The notes under the pieces are model-generated. The model searched no databases. It saw only the letters and a program-made list of their open reading frames with translations, and was not told the DNA's origin. Both the position numbers and the translations under genes were made by a program. A DNA stretch of 64,000 nucleotides from positions 124,001 to 188,000 of the forward strand of contig NZ_BDBI01000009.1 in the NCBI RefSeq assembly GCF_001612905.1, written 5' to 3'. The DNA is from Nocardia ignorata NBRC 108230. GTDB taxonomy: Bacteria; Actinomycetota; Actinomycetes; Mycobacteriales; Mycobacteriaceae. The stretch's first letter is position 1; the number at the start of each line of letters is the position of its first letter. Positions 1-9,400 of this stretch are shown one piece after another.

Positions 1-1
1 G

Positions 2-358
2 ACACGTGCCGTCTTGTTCGGGTACCGCCCATTCCGCCACGACCTGAACCGAGCGGTAGGGCAGCTGGCGAGCAGCAATCCTCGCAGCGTCGCACAGCTG
101 GCTCGTTCGATCCTGTCCCATGATCGGTACTCGGCACTGGATCGATTCGACTGTCGTGTCGTCGTATTCGCAGGTTCGCGCGATCTGTTGACTCCCGTTT
201 ATCACGCTCGTGCGATACACCGTCGCGTACCAAAGAGCGGCCTGGTCATCTTCCCGAACTCCGGGCACTTTCTACCCTATGAACGCCGCGGTGAGATTGC
301 GGCCCACCTACTGGGATTGACAATGCCAATGGCGTACTCGGACAGCGACGTTGCATAG
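2..358 (+). CDS. alpha/beta hydrolase, C-terminal part (5' end outside window)
   Basis: The reading frame is open from the first bases of the window, so the gene starts upstream. The visible 118 residues are the end of an alpha/beta-hydrolase fold: a strand followed by GSRDLLTP, which carries the usual acid residue, and then NSGHFLPYERRGEI, which carries the catalytic His near the C-terminus. The nucleophile elbow is not in the window, so the substrate cannot be guessed. The gene faces the broken NAD(P)H-binding gene on the other strand, and the two nearly touch. Family assignment is good; function is open. Confidence 0.75.
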   Translation, partial: TRAVLFGYRPFRHDLNRAVGQLASSNPRSVAQLARSILSHDRYSALDRFDCRVVVFAGSRDLLTPVYHARAIHRRVPKSGLVIFPNSGHFLPYERRGEIAAHLLGLTMPMAYSDSDVA

Positions 359-371
359 CGGCATCGGAGGC

Positions 372-981
372 TCGAGTTCGTCGTAGGCCCAGGCGGTGTC
401 GCCGGACAGCTCTTAGGTCTTGTCCTCATGCCCCTCGGTGGTGACCACAACGGCGATGGCTTCGGTCAGATCCCGGCGCGACGCCGAGGCGACCACACCG
501 TCGCCGGTGCTCGACAGCGGCACACCGGTCTCGCGAACGGTGGGGATGTCGCGGCCGTAGTTCTCGCTGTACCAGCCGTTGCGCAGGATCGTGAACGACA
601 CCCCGCTGGCACGCACGCGTCTTCGGTGGGCAGGTGCATGGCCGCGGTCGACAGCGCGGTGTCGTCGGCTTTGAGGCCGCTGGTGTAGATGATCCGCGCG
701 GCACCGGCTTTCGCGACGGCAGCGATCTCCTCGGTGTGCTGGCGGTCGCGGTTGGCCAGGTCGGTGCCCGAGACCAGCACGAACATATTCACCGGCGTAA
801 TGGTGGTGGGGTCATCGTAGTCGATGACCGCGGTGTGCACCCCTCGGGCGGCGTGGTCAATGATCTTGGCCAGGTCGCGGGCACCGGCGATCACCTCGGC
901 GGGGTCGGTGCTGCGGTCGAGGACGGCTTCGACGGCTGCTCGGCCGAGGTGACCGGAGGTAACGGTGATGACGATGGACAC
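372..981 (-). pseudogene. broken NAD(P)H-binding oxidoreductase (QorB/NmrA-like)
   Basis: The N-terminal frame begins MSIVITVTSGHLGRAAVEAV, a Rossmann strand with a glycine turn as in NmrA/QorB-type quinone oxidoreductases. It runs through IIYTSGLKADDTAL and then loses frame near 612. The next frame continues the same protein (RASGVSFTILRNGWYSENYG, GDGVVASASRRDLTEA). A TAA at 413-415 follows EDKT exactly where homologues have Tyr, and the frame carries on as ELSGDTAWAYDELE before homology ends near 372. The gene therefore carries a single-base frameshift, an in-frame stop and a lost C-terminus. It sits tail to tail with the hydrolase. Confidence 0.8.
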
Positions 982-1008
982 AGGTCTCCGTTCAGGTTTC
1001 GACGGTGG

Positions 1009-1640
1009 TCAGTTGCTGATGGCGGCTGCGCGATGCAGGTAGCGGCTCTCGCCGATCTGATCGGCGGTGAAGGCGGCGATGCCGGCGCGGGTGATCGCGA
1101 AGCCGAGCTTGTCGGTGCCGAAGAACCTGACCGGATATGGCCCTTCGGTGCACAGTCCTTGGGGGGCGATGAACCGCACGATCGTCCAATCCAGCCCCGA
1201 GGACATGATCTGGTTCGACATGCCGGTGATCTCCTCGTAAGCGCGGCGCATGAACGTGCGCGGCATGAACTCGATCAACCGGGTGATCAAGGTCGGGGAC
1301 CCCTGCGGGTCCAGTACCGCAGGAGTGGCGTGGCCGACGAAGCGGCCCACACCGTGACGCTTCATCGCCGCCAGGATGTGGCTGGTGCCCTCGATCAGCG
1401 GGGTCCCGGTTGGCTTTGCGGTCCATGCTCGGGCCCAACGCGCTGATCACTGCATCGGCACAACATACTGCGTCGTCGATCGCGGCGGCATTGGAAACCT
1501 CGCCGACCACGACTTTCACTTGCTCACCCCAGCGAGAGGGGATCTTGGCGGGTTGTGGACGTAAGCGGTCACGGTGTGCCCGGCCGCGAGCAGCCGGTCC
1601 ACCATCAGCGAACCGGTGGCCCGAAAACGGTGACATTCAT
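1009..1640 (-). pseudogene. second broken NAD(P)H-binding protein (NmrA-like)
   Basis: The start is the ATG at 1638-1640 behind GGAGG. Three frames must be joined to read one protein: MNVTVFG, then ATGSLMVDRLLAAGHTVTAY (frame change near 1625), then AKIPSRWGEQVKVVVGEV (change near 1565), then AAMKRHGVGRFVGHATPAVL (change near 1395) through to a natural stop at 1009. The product would be an atypical SDR that reads a nucleotide-binding N-terminus and the internal phrase SGLDWTIVRF typical of the family. Each break is explained by one missing base. It lies in the same orientation as the broken gene at 372-981; the two probably formed an oxidoreductase pair with the adjacent DoxX gene. Confidence 0.8.
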
Positions 1641-1668
1641 ACGAGTCCTCCTTCGGGAATCGGGGTGG

Positions 1669-1823
1669 TCAGGAGGCGTAGGGGCCGAAACGTCCCCAAG
1701 TGACGAACACCGCGGCTGCCAGCAGGGCCAGGTTGAACACGATCGCGGCGGGCTCCTTCCAGCGCGCGTGGGCCACCATTGCCAGCGTCATGATCACCGC
1801 GAGGCCGACCGCGGCGCTGAGAC
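1669..1823 (-). pseudogene. DoxX-like membrane protein, C-terminal remnant
   Basis: Reading the minus strand, 51 codons end in a stop at 1669-1671. They encode two hydrophobic segments and the tail FVTWGRFGPYAS, which matches the usual end of DoxX-family membrane proteins (AFVAWGRFGPY). Coding sequence ends abruptly near 1823, where the ImmA/IrrE remnant begins on the other strand, so a deletion or recombination joint lies here. It is too short for automatic ORF calling. DoxX genes often sit next to NmrA-like oxidoreductases, which fits the broken genes beside it. Confidence 0.6.
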
Positions 1824-2423
1824 GTCGATGCCTTCAGCTTCTACCGCCGTGATACTCCGTTTGTCTTCCTCGACACCAGCAAGACCGCCGAGCGGCTGCG
1901 GTTCGATGCGGCTCACGAGCTCGGGCACCTGTGTATTCACTGCGCTCATGCTGTGCCGCACGGGCGCGAGGCAGAAGCTGCGGCGAATCAGTTCGCTAGC
2001 GCGCTGCTCATGCCTCGCAATGATGTTCTAGCGGTGGGTCTGCGAAACCCGAGCGTGGCGCAGATCATCCGTGCGAAGGCTCGATGGAACGTCTCCGCGA
2101 CAGCGCTGGCGAACCGGCTGCATGCGCTGGGTTTGATGACTGACTGGACATATCGCGCAGCGTTGGTGGAGTTGAGCAAGCGTGGATTCCGCTCCGCGGA
2201 GCCAGGCTCGGCGCTTGTCCATGAATCGTCACAGGTGCTGGGTAAAGTGCTCGCCGGGCTGCGTGGGCAGGGGATGATGGTGCGCGACATTGCCAAGGAG
2301 TTCGGTCTCACTCCCCAAGGGGTGACCGAGTACCTGTTCGGACTGACGATGACCCAGCATGAGGGAAACGGGTCGCGGACGGTCGCGGATGGATTGCCTC
2401 GCCCGCGCCTCACTGTCGTGTGA
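1821..2423 (+). pseudogene. ImmA/IrrE metallopeptidase, 5'-truncated
   Basis: Translation from 1821 gives DVDAFSFYRRDTPFVFLDTS, then the zinc motif in AAHELGHLCIHC, and then EAAANQFASALLMP, which supplies the third metal ligand. This order is diagnostic of ImmA/IrrE (COG2856) peptidases, which cleave repressors or antitoxins in phages, ICEs and stress loci. A TGA immediately precedes 1821 and no start codon lies upstream of HELGH. The first available GTG, at 1953, would exclude the active site. The usual N-terminal XRE helix-turn-helix is missing. The last 80 residues look like a winged-helix DNA-binding tail (VRDIAKEFGLTPQGVTEYLF). It is a remnant of a mobile-element regulator. Confidence 0.8.
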
Positions 2424-2503
2424 GATTACGTATCTGCTGGGTACACCGTGAGAACCTTTGTGCTGAGGGCCGTGGGCACAGCGGAATCTCTCCGATTTCT
2501 CGG

Positions 2504-2607
2504 CGTGCGCACGGGGCGGGTGTAGATGCGCACGGCCAGCTGCACTGTGTGCGCGGCTGAACGGGGCGTGCGCACGGTCTCGATCCTGGGTGTCAGCGTG
2601 CGCACGC
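2504..2607 (+). repeat. cluster of GTGCGCAC palindromes (operator/iteron-like)
   Basis: The 8-bp palindrome GTGCGCAC occurs at 2505, 2568 and 2598. A one-mismatch copy (ATGCGCAC) lies at 2526 and a weaker copy (GTGCGCGG) at 2549. The extended consensus is CGTGCGCACGG. Spacings of 21, 23, 19 and 30 bp are close to two or three helical turns, as expected for cooperative protein binding on one face. The block occupies the 378-bp gap between the peptidase remnant and the gene at 2802, which otherwise holds no convincing gene. The role is inferred only. Confidence 0.4.
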
Positions 2608-2801
2608 GCCCACAGCGGCGGCGTACAGAAGCAGTCGAAGTGGAACGGGTGAACCAATCGTGCGAGACATGGCTGTCGCTCCGGTTCTCGACGTCGGCGC
2701 GCCGAGCTGGCCAGCGCCGTCCTCGTCGAGCCTTCAGCTGGCGCTGATCTGTCGGTGGCCATGGCTATCGTTGTGCAAGCTCACCGACTAGGAGGTACAA
2801 C

Positions 2802-3269
2802 GTGACTTCTGCCGACCTGAATACCTGGGCCAACAACTTCTCTGCACTTCGCGACATGCTCGACAACTACGAGAGCGAAGCGGCAAGGATCAACCCCAAC
2901 TCTCCGAACCAAGGCACGAGCCAGCTCGTTGCCTTCCAGTATGGCACCTGCCTCTCCATGCTGGATCTCGCTCCGTGGCAGCAGAAGCCCGCCTGGCTCG
3001 ACGCCGTGGAGTTCGGGCCGACCGCAGGCAACGAGCACAAGCTGCTCGCCTCCCGCTACGTACTCGAAGCGACTTTGAATCACGTCGACAACGTGCCGCT
3101 CGAGCAAGCGCGCACCGCTTTGCGTAACTCGGCTGACCGGCTCGAACAATTCGCTACTCGGTGGGCTGAGGGAGGGGTCGATTCCGCTGAGCTTGATGCG
3201 ATTGCCACCGAGCGCCGCGCCCTCGCCAGTCGCGCCAAGAAAGCGGCTGCGGCCGTTAGTCAGCAGTAG
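2802..3269 (+). CDS. hypothetical protein, 155 aa, helical
   Basis: The GTG start at 2802 follows AGGAGG at 7-bp spacing, a strong start. The product is acidic, soluble and probably all-helical, with heptad-like stretches in the last 50 residues (SADRLEQFATRWAEGGVDS, then ERRALASRAKKAAAAVS). There is no signal peptide or membrane segment. I do not recognise the family. It stands alone, with an intercistronic hairpin after it that separates it from a convergent gene. Codon use (strong GC3) is typical of the host. Confidence 0.75.
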   Translation: MTSADLNTWANNFSALRDMLDNYESEAARINPNSPNQGTSQLVAFQYGTCLSMLDLAPWQQKPAWLDAVEFGPTAGNEHKLLASRYVLEATLNHVDNVPLEQARTALRNSADRLEQFATRWAEGGVDSAELDAIATERRALASRAKKAAAAVSQQ

Positions 3270-3454
3270 TCCCACGGGGCAGGCCCGGGCGAGAGCGTCA
3301 AATCGCGTGGGCCCCGACCCCTGCGGGAAGAACGTCTACGCCTGACCGGTTGTACGCCGCGCCCTGGGTGTCGTCGTCGCAAGAACGCGACGGATCGGAC
3401 CGTACCGGGCACGATGTCCCGCGTAGGGACTGATGCTTCGCTCGCGAAGAGCAA

Positions 3455-3483
3455 CCGAAGGCGCCCTCCAAGGGCGCCTTCGG
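3455..3483. terminator. bidirectional terminator-like hairpin
   Basis: A perfect 13-bp stem (CCGAAGGCGCCCT / AGGGCGCCTTCGG) with a 3-nt CCA loop lies between the converging genes ending at 3269 (+) and 3531 (-). There is no U-tract, which is common for actinobacterial terminators. The symmetrical stem would work for both strands. Confidence 0.6.
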
Positions 3484-3530
3484 CGTATTCAGGACTGTCC
3501 TTGACAGGCTCGGGAAGAGCACTGAGCTCG

Positions 3531-4367
3531 CTAGATGATCTGGGACCCGATGGCCAGCACCCTGTCCGCAAGTTCCTGGCCTGCCACGTCGGCGACCTGC
3601 ACCCCGAACGGGACCAGTGCTGCCTTCAACCAGTTGAGCCCGCGCTTGATCCCCTTCTCAGTCAACGTGTCGACTTCTTCGAGAAGTTCCGCGCGGTCGA
3701 CGTCATCGATGCCGGGGGCGAATTCGATGTCATTGCGCAGCTGGCTGATCGCCGTCAGGACGTCGTCGAGAGACGCCCCCTGTGTAATGGTGGCGTGCAT
3801 GGTGTGCCCCTGCCCGCCGACAGCCTGGTTGCCGACGGTCATCGTCCCGTAGTTGTCGGCCGAGATGTTGGTGACCGGCGCGATGGGTGCAGAACCCCCA
3901 TCGATTAGATACGGACGGCGCGCGGCGGCCCGACCGTTGGGAGTGATTTCCACGTGGTAGAACTCTCCGTCCGCTCGTTCGGAGCCCTTACAAAGACCAA
4001 TCTCAACCAGATATTGTGTTGCTTCGCGGATCTCGTCGGCAGACAACGGCCCGCTGAAGTCGTCGGCAACATCTGAACCAGGGTTCGCAAGCCGTTCGAG
4101 AACGCGGCGCAGCGCGAGCTCGTGGCGGTACGTATCACGGGTGATGCGAGCCTGGACGCGTCCTTCGGTTGTCAGGTAGAAGTCGAAGCTGCCTTCGGGG
4201 CCGCCGCCAAAGGACAGATTGTTGTGGATGGCGCCCTGCGAGACCAGTTCGTCGAACACAGCCCGCGAGTCCTCTGACGGTACGACCTCGAGGGGTAGGG
4301 TCGGTACCGGCTGGTCGCGATGCTCATGCAGCCAGTACAAGGCCCGCAGCGCGCGAAAAGTTGTCAT
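3531..4367 (-). CDS. winged-helix-like protein with Gly/Asn-rich linker, hypothetical
   Basis: The start is the ATG at 4365-4367 (MTTFRALRALYWLHEH) behind AAGGAG; a longer frame to 4499 has no ribosome binding site. The product is 278 residues. Residues 1-150 show two helical modules with basic turns that resemble winged helices (LTTEGRVQARITRD, ITPNGRAAARRP). Around residue 170 comes a short Gly/Asn/Thr-rich segment (NISADNYGTMTVGNQAVG), then a helical C-terminus. Such G-N-rich motifs occur as homotypic interaction sequences in bacterial signalling and effector proteins, but this is only a resemblance. The function is unknown. Confidence 0.7.
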   Translation of the reverse strand: MTTFRALRALYWLHEHRDQPVPTLPLEVVPSEDSRAVFDELVSQGAIHNNLSFGGGPEGSFDFYLTTEGRVQARITRDTYRHELALRRVLERLANPGSDVADDFSGPLSADEIREATQYLVEIGLCKGSERADGEFYHVEITPNGRAAARRPYLIDGGSAPIAPVTNISADNYGTMTVGNQAVGGQGHTMHATITQGASLDDVLTAISQLRNDIEFAPGIDDVDRAELLEEVDTLTEKGIKRGLNWLKAALVPFGVQVADVAGQELADRVLAIGSQII

Positions 4368-4565
4368 TCTGCTCCTTCGTTTCCCGGGGGCTCGGCTCAA
4401 CTGCGTCAGGGATACTGGCGCACCGGCCGACTGTTCAACGTCGTTCTGCTGAAGCATGTTCCGGGATCTGTGGCGGAGGCTACCGACTGGTCGAGCCACA
4501 GTCGTGATCTAACAAGCAGTCGCTCTCGGGACCCCGGCCGACTTCGGCCGATGCCTCGGTGACCC

Positions 4566-5291
4566 TTACTTCGGGCGCTTTGACGGTTTCCGCATCCGGG
4601 CGAACTCAGCTGGTCGGATGTAGAGGTTCTCGATCAGTGCAAGCGTGATCTTCTGCAGGTCCTGCGCGTCCTCGATCGGGACCCGTTCCCAGCGCTCCTG
4701 GTGTGCACCAGCGTTGCCTACAGTGCGGATCTGAGTCGCCCACTCGTCGAAAAAGTCAAAAGGGTCTTATCGGCAACCATCTGCTGGATCGCCAGATTGA
4801 GGGTGCCCTTCTTCTTCGCCTCATCTCTTCCTTTGCTCTGAACGATGTGGGCGAGCGCGTTGCGAAACATCGCGACCGCGGCATGCGGGGCTTCTACACG
4901 AAGGCACTTTGATCCTTCGAGGTAGGCCGCAGCCAGCTCGTCTGGTACATCGGTCATGGAGACCGCCGTGCCGGGCATCGGCCACCAGTGGACCGGGACG
5001 GTCTTCAGAACGAATCCGGAGACGACGTCCTCGATGTCCACTGTGCCCTGGTTGCAGCCCTGGCAAGTGACGGCTACCGCCACCTGATAGGCGCGGTCGA
5101 TCTGGCTTGGCCCGCGAAGACCGAGGACACCGTGGATATCCGAATCGACTCCCCCCCACAATGAAGTTGCTAACCGTCCGCACCGCAGGCAAGGCCCGCT
5201 CGGTCACTGCTGTGGGAAGTTTGTCAGGATTGCGCTCGACTTCGTAGTCGAAGTCCTCACCACCCGAGACGGCGGTCGTTTCCGATGTCAT
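4566..5291 (-). pseudogene. DUF4145 protein, two homopolymer frameshifts
   Basis: Joining three frames gives one DUF4145-type protein. MTSETTAVSGGEDFDYEVER reads into NFIVGG; a shift in the seven-C run at 5151-5157 leads to VTCQGCNQGTVDIEDV (Cys pair) and EGSKCLRVEAPHAAVAMFRN. A second shift at the A-runs around 4750-4764 leads to DFFDEWATQIRTVGNAGAHQ and the end RKPSKRPK. DUF4145 proteins are small, often associated with restriction or defence loci, and end in this R-x-x-GN-x-GAH helix. Both breaks lie in homopolymers, so sequencing error or slippage is as likely as decay. Confidence 0.7.
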
Positions 5292-5309
5292 GCCGAGAAT
5301 ATTCGCCGA

Positions 5310-6005
5310 GAACCCCGACATGTGACGAGGACTTTTGCGCATCTGGCCCCTTACACACCTGGTCGCCGGACCATACGCCCAGCGCTGCCGACGGTGGCCA
5401 TCAAGGAAACGAGCGTTCCGTTCGTCCTCGGTGAGCGTTGCCAGGTCCCACGCGACCTCAGTGTTGCTGGCGGTAGGCGATCCATTCGCCGGCATGGGTT
5501 CCACGCAGCATCACCTCGCGCTACTGGGCCGTCTGCGGGACCGGCTGGGGGATGGTGATCCCACTATCTCACCACTAATTCGGCTGGACACGCCGTTGTG
5601 CGGAGTTGTCCAGCGTTTTCGATCGTTGTCGTGGCGAAGCGTGTTTGCCCAGGTGGGGGTGCTGTTCTGGTAGTCGACAGTTGTCCAGCGTGGTCCATAG
5701 TTGCCTGTGCTGCGCGCTCCGAGAAGGTCAGGGGTTCGATTTTAGTTCGACGGCAGTCGTGTTGGCCAGCCGAGTGCGGTGTTGGGGTGTAGTACTAACC
5801 GAATGTCGGTTTGAAGTTGGGCAGTGGTGTCGGGCTTCTCCGGAGGCACCGACAGCAACTTGACGTCTGACACGGGATCGACACGAGTTCAGCGGAAAAC
5901 GATCGGAACTGTTGTGATGTAATGAGGGCCCCGGTCATCGCATATCTGCTGGTGATGGATTGTTTTGAGGCATGTCGAGCTCCATCCCGAGCGCCCCGAA
6001 CGCTA
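5310..6005. other. about 700 bp without a convincing gene
   Basis: Only short, mutually overlapping frames with poor codon bias occur here. The minus-strand frame of the DUF4145 start stays open to 5504 but has no recognisable domain. At 5721-5742 a sequence like the variable loop and T-arm of a tRNA (AAGGTCAGGGGTTCGATT) is seen without its 3' complement. I see nothing else. Confidence 0.4.
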
Positions 6006-6176
6006 TTAGGTGAACAGGAAATCGATGACCGGGTGGGTGATGCCGGCGGCCCGCCGCTCCAGATACGGCCCAACCAACCGATCGAGCTGCTCCCGATGTG
6101 CCCGCGCAGCCCGCCACTCGACCGCAGGCAGCACCTGCAGGTCGAGAGCGTTGTCTAGATCGCCGGACGTGCTCAC
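6006..6176 (-). pseudogene. N-terminal fragment of a 3-methyladenine DNA glycosylase-like gene
   Basis: A GTG at 6174-6176 with GGGAG 9 bp upstream opens 56 codons that end in TAA at 6006-6008. The peptide contains VLPAVEWRAARAHREQLD, then GPYLERRAAGITHPVIDFLF. This matches the conserved opening of actinobacterial 3-methyladenine DNA glycosylase-like proteins (WR-x-R-x-x-AH, then ER-x-x-G-x-x-HPV-x-DFLF-x-YY). The stop falls where YY should follow. The intact protein would be about 290 residues. It is a 5' stub left by a deletion or rearrangement. Confidence 0.6.
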
Positions 6177-6423
6177 CTACCAATTCTCCCGCACCGGCTT
6201 CCCTGCGTGAATTCACCCCTGCGGGGCCGTGCGGGTGAGGGTCGGCAACACACGACACCGCTCGACGGCTGATGACCTGCCTACCCAAATGTGTTGCATC
6301 TAAACACCTCTCGAGTGAAAACCATGCGGCGTGGTGGTTCGGCTACTACCCTTGGCCGGGCGAACAGCGGCGGTGGGTCGTTCTCGCACGGGATCGAGGG
6401 TACTTCGGCGGGAAGGCAACCCG

Positions 6424-9400
6424 ATGCGAGCGGTCGGACCAGATGAACGAGCTGCGCGAGCAATCGAGTTCGCCGAAGGGTTGTCGAGCGGTGGCTCGCG
6501 GCTGCGGCTCGTCACGGCGCTCGACGCCAGCGAACCCGGCTGGGACCGCGCGATGGTGCGGTTGGAGCCCGAGGTGGTGCGGGCACTCCAGAACTGCGGC
6601 GTCGACGAGTTGGACAAGGTAGTTGCCTACGCTGGGTGGTTGTGCGCGGTGTACGACCTGCCGTTCGTGAATCCGGGGATGCTCGCGGTAGCCTTGGCGT
6701 TGACCAGCGAACTGCCCGACGAGCAGCGGGTCGGCGTCGCCGACGTGATGGCCGAATGCTTCGATCTCGGGACGCTGGAGGATCTGCCGGAGGCCGCGCG
6801 GCATGCCGATGCCATGGCTTTGGTCCTTGAATCAGATGCGCCGCCGCCGACAATCGACGCGAGTAGCGAACCGCTGAGATCCGACCGGGAGGTCGTCTTC
6901 TTCGAGCTGGCGTGCTCGCCGCCGGCGCAGACATGGACTGACCTGTGCGTCAAGGTGTTCGGCGGTGTCCGGGTGGTGTTTCTGGTGCTGATGATCATGG
7001 CGGTCGTGACACCGACACACTGGTATCTCACGCCGCTGGCGGTGCTCGCGGGATTGGTTGTCACTCGGCATCCCTACGATCGGTCACCGCTGCTCGCGCG
7101 GCTGGGCGTGAAATGGGAACGAACACGGGTGATGGCGCTGCCGGTGCAGGGGGTGATCTGTGCGGTCGCGACGCTGGTCGGGTGTGGTTCGCTCGCGCTG
7201 CTCGTCGCTCTGATGACGATGTTCCTCGAGTTGGTGACAGTGGCCGGTGAATCCGGGCGAGCTCGGGGAACACGATTCGAAACGGTTCCGCCGCACCCGT
7301 TCTCGGTGCTCGTCACACGGGTGCCCCGACTGGGGTTCGTGTTGGACAGTGATCGACATGCCGCCCGGGTCGTGCTCGGCTACCTTTGTGCGACAGTGGG
7401 TTTGGTGGCCGCCGCGTTGGTTGCGCCCGTTCCGCTGCTCGCGGCAGGTGCGCTGTTGCTCACCATCGCGTCCACCGTGCGCGGACGATTCGGACTCGTT
7501 CTCGGCATGATCGCGGTCTTGCTGAGCGCCGGCGTGCCGATCGTGTCGGTCGCCACGGCGCTCCCGGTCGGCGCGGTCGGGTACGCGGTGGTGCGGGGGC
7601 TTCACCGGATTCCTGTCGAGCGGATCCCGGTGCCGGTGCCTCGGCGCGACCTGGTGTTGTGGCGTGCGCGGCGTTTGATCGGCCGGGGTCTTGTTCTCGA
7701 TGCCATGCGCATGCTCGACGGAGTGGCCCGCGACCGGGACGACACCGCGATCGCGGTGCTCTTGCTGCGTGCCTACGCGCGTATGCGTGAGCAGCGGCCA
7801 CGCAGTGCGTTGGCCGAACTCGACGAGTTGCGTACCGGCGAACGGACGGCCTGGCTGCGGCTGGACGCCCATCAGCGTGCCATCGTGGCGGTGATCGAGG
7901 TGAATTCCCGGCTCGACCTGCTCGACGCGCCCGGCGCTCGACAGGTTGGGGAGGAGCTGATCGCCTATCGGAACCTGGCGCGCTGCCATGTGCCTTTGCT
8001 TCGCGAGTGTTTGCTCGCCGAGGCGCGACTGTTGCGTGAGGACCCCGAAGCTCCCTGTGGCGGGCCGCTCGCCCTCGCGCTGGTGGAGCGGTTGGCCCGC
8101 GCACTGCCTCGTCATCCGCTGTGGGGCGGGACGCCGGTGTGCGCGCGGCTCATCGCCGCCGCCGCGCAGACCGCGGCCACCGTGCACACGGGCGCCGCGA
8201 CCGCACTGATGGCGATCACCTTCACCACGGCGGGTTTCGGCGGCTACGGCGATGACCGTGGGTTCTCGCGTCGGCACAGCCTGGAAGACTTCGCCATGGC
8301 GGGCACCGAACCGCCGACCGATGTCTATTCGATCGAAGAATCGCAGCTCGATCTGATCCGCGAGCGTGAACTGCTCTTCTTCGCCTGGCTGGCCGGATGT
8401 CGGCGGCTCCCGGAGTTCGGGCCGCTGTCCAGCTTCCGGTCACGCTGGATGGCGCAACTACTCGATCGCTACATCGAATCGTTCGGAGATATACACAAGG
8501 GGCGCCGGACCCGACTGTCGATGTACCGCAGCTACTTCGAGGGGCTATCGCTGGTAGACGGCGGCGATCTCGCGAACGGGTTCTCCGCCCTGTGCCTGTC
8601 GTCGTTGCAGAACCTGCGGGCTCGGGAGACGCTGGGCCATCCGGTGCTTCCGCGTGCCCTCGAGGTGCTCGCCACTCAGCATCTGCGCTTCGGTGTGTAC
8701 GACGTTGCCGCCGAAGGATTGTGGAACGCCTATTCGGTGCGGCGCGACAGCAGGTCGAGAGACGCCGAGCTGACCCTCGCGCGACTGTGCGTGGCCGCAG
8801 CGCGTGCTGACCATCGCGAGGCGCTCGCCTTCGTCATCGACGAACTCGAAGGTCGGGTAACGGAGTTCGCGCATCGAATCCGGTCGTTGGCTCGATTGTT
8901 GGCTGAGCGCGAAGCAGGGAGGCCGGGTGAACTCGACGCCGCCTTGACGGGCATGCGTTCGGTGAGCTTGCTCGCTTATGCCTATGCGGTCGCCCGGTCG
9001 CCGAGTTGCTCGTTGACGCGGACCGATCGTCCGAAGCACTCGATATCGCGCGGCGGGCCGCGGTATGGTGCGCCGAACACGAGGTCGCAGACTGGGTATC
9101 AGCCGAGGCGCGGATGGTGTTCGCGCAGTTGCTGGTCGACGATTCGATGCCGGACTACAACCTCGCGCTTGAGACCGCGCTGGAGGTCTGGCAGGCCAAG
9201 GAGGAGAGCCGCTACTCCGGGTGTGACGAGGGATTACGCCGGATGGCGTGGCAGGATTTCGGTCGCGCCCGGCGGACCGCGCTCACCGCCGCGGTGCGGA
9301 CTGGCAACAGCGAGCTGGTCGCAGTGTTGATCGAACGAGCCAGGGTCGACAGCGAAATCGCGACCTCGCTCGAGCGGGACGAATCCTCCTGGAACGTGAC

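Noticed and set aside
2526..2747. Short plus-strand frame starting ATGCGCAC
   Set aside because: Low-complexity Arg/Ser-rich, no ribosome binding site, lies over the palindrome array.
7084..8277. Long minus-strand frame inside the first CHAT gene
   Set aside because: Composition is Arg/His/Gln-rich shadow of the GC3-biased plus-strand gene; no family motif.
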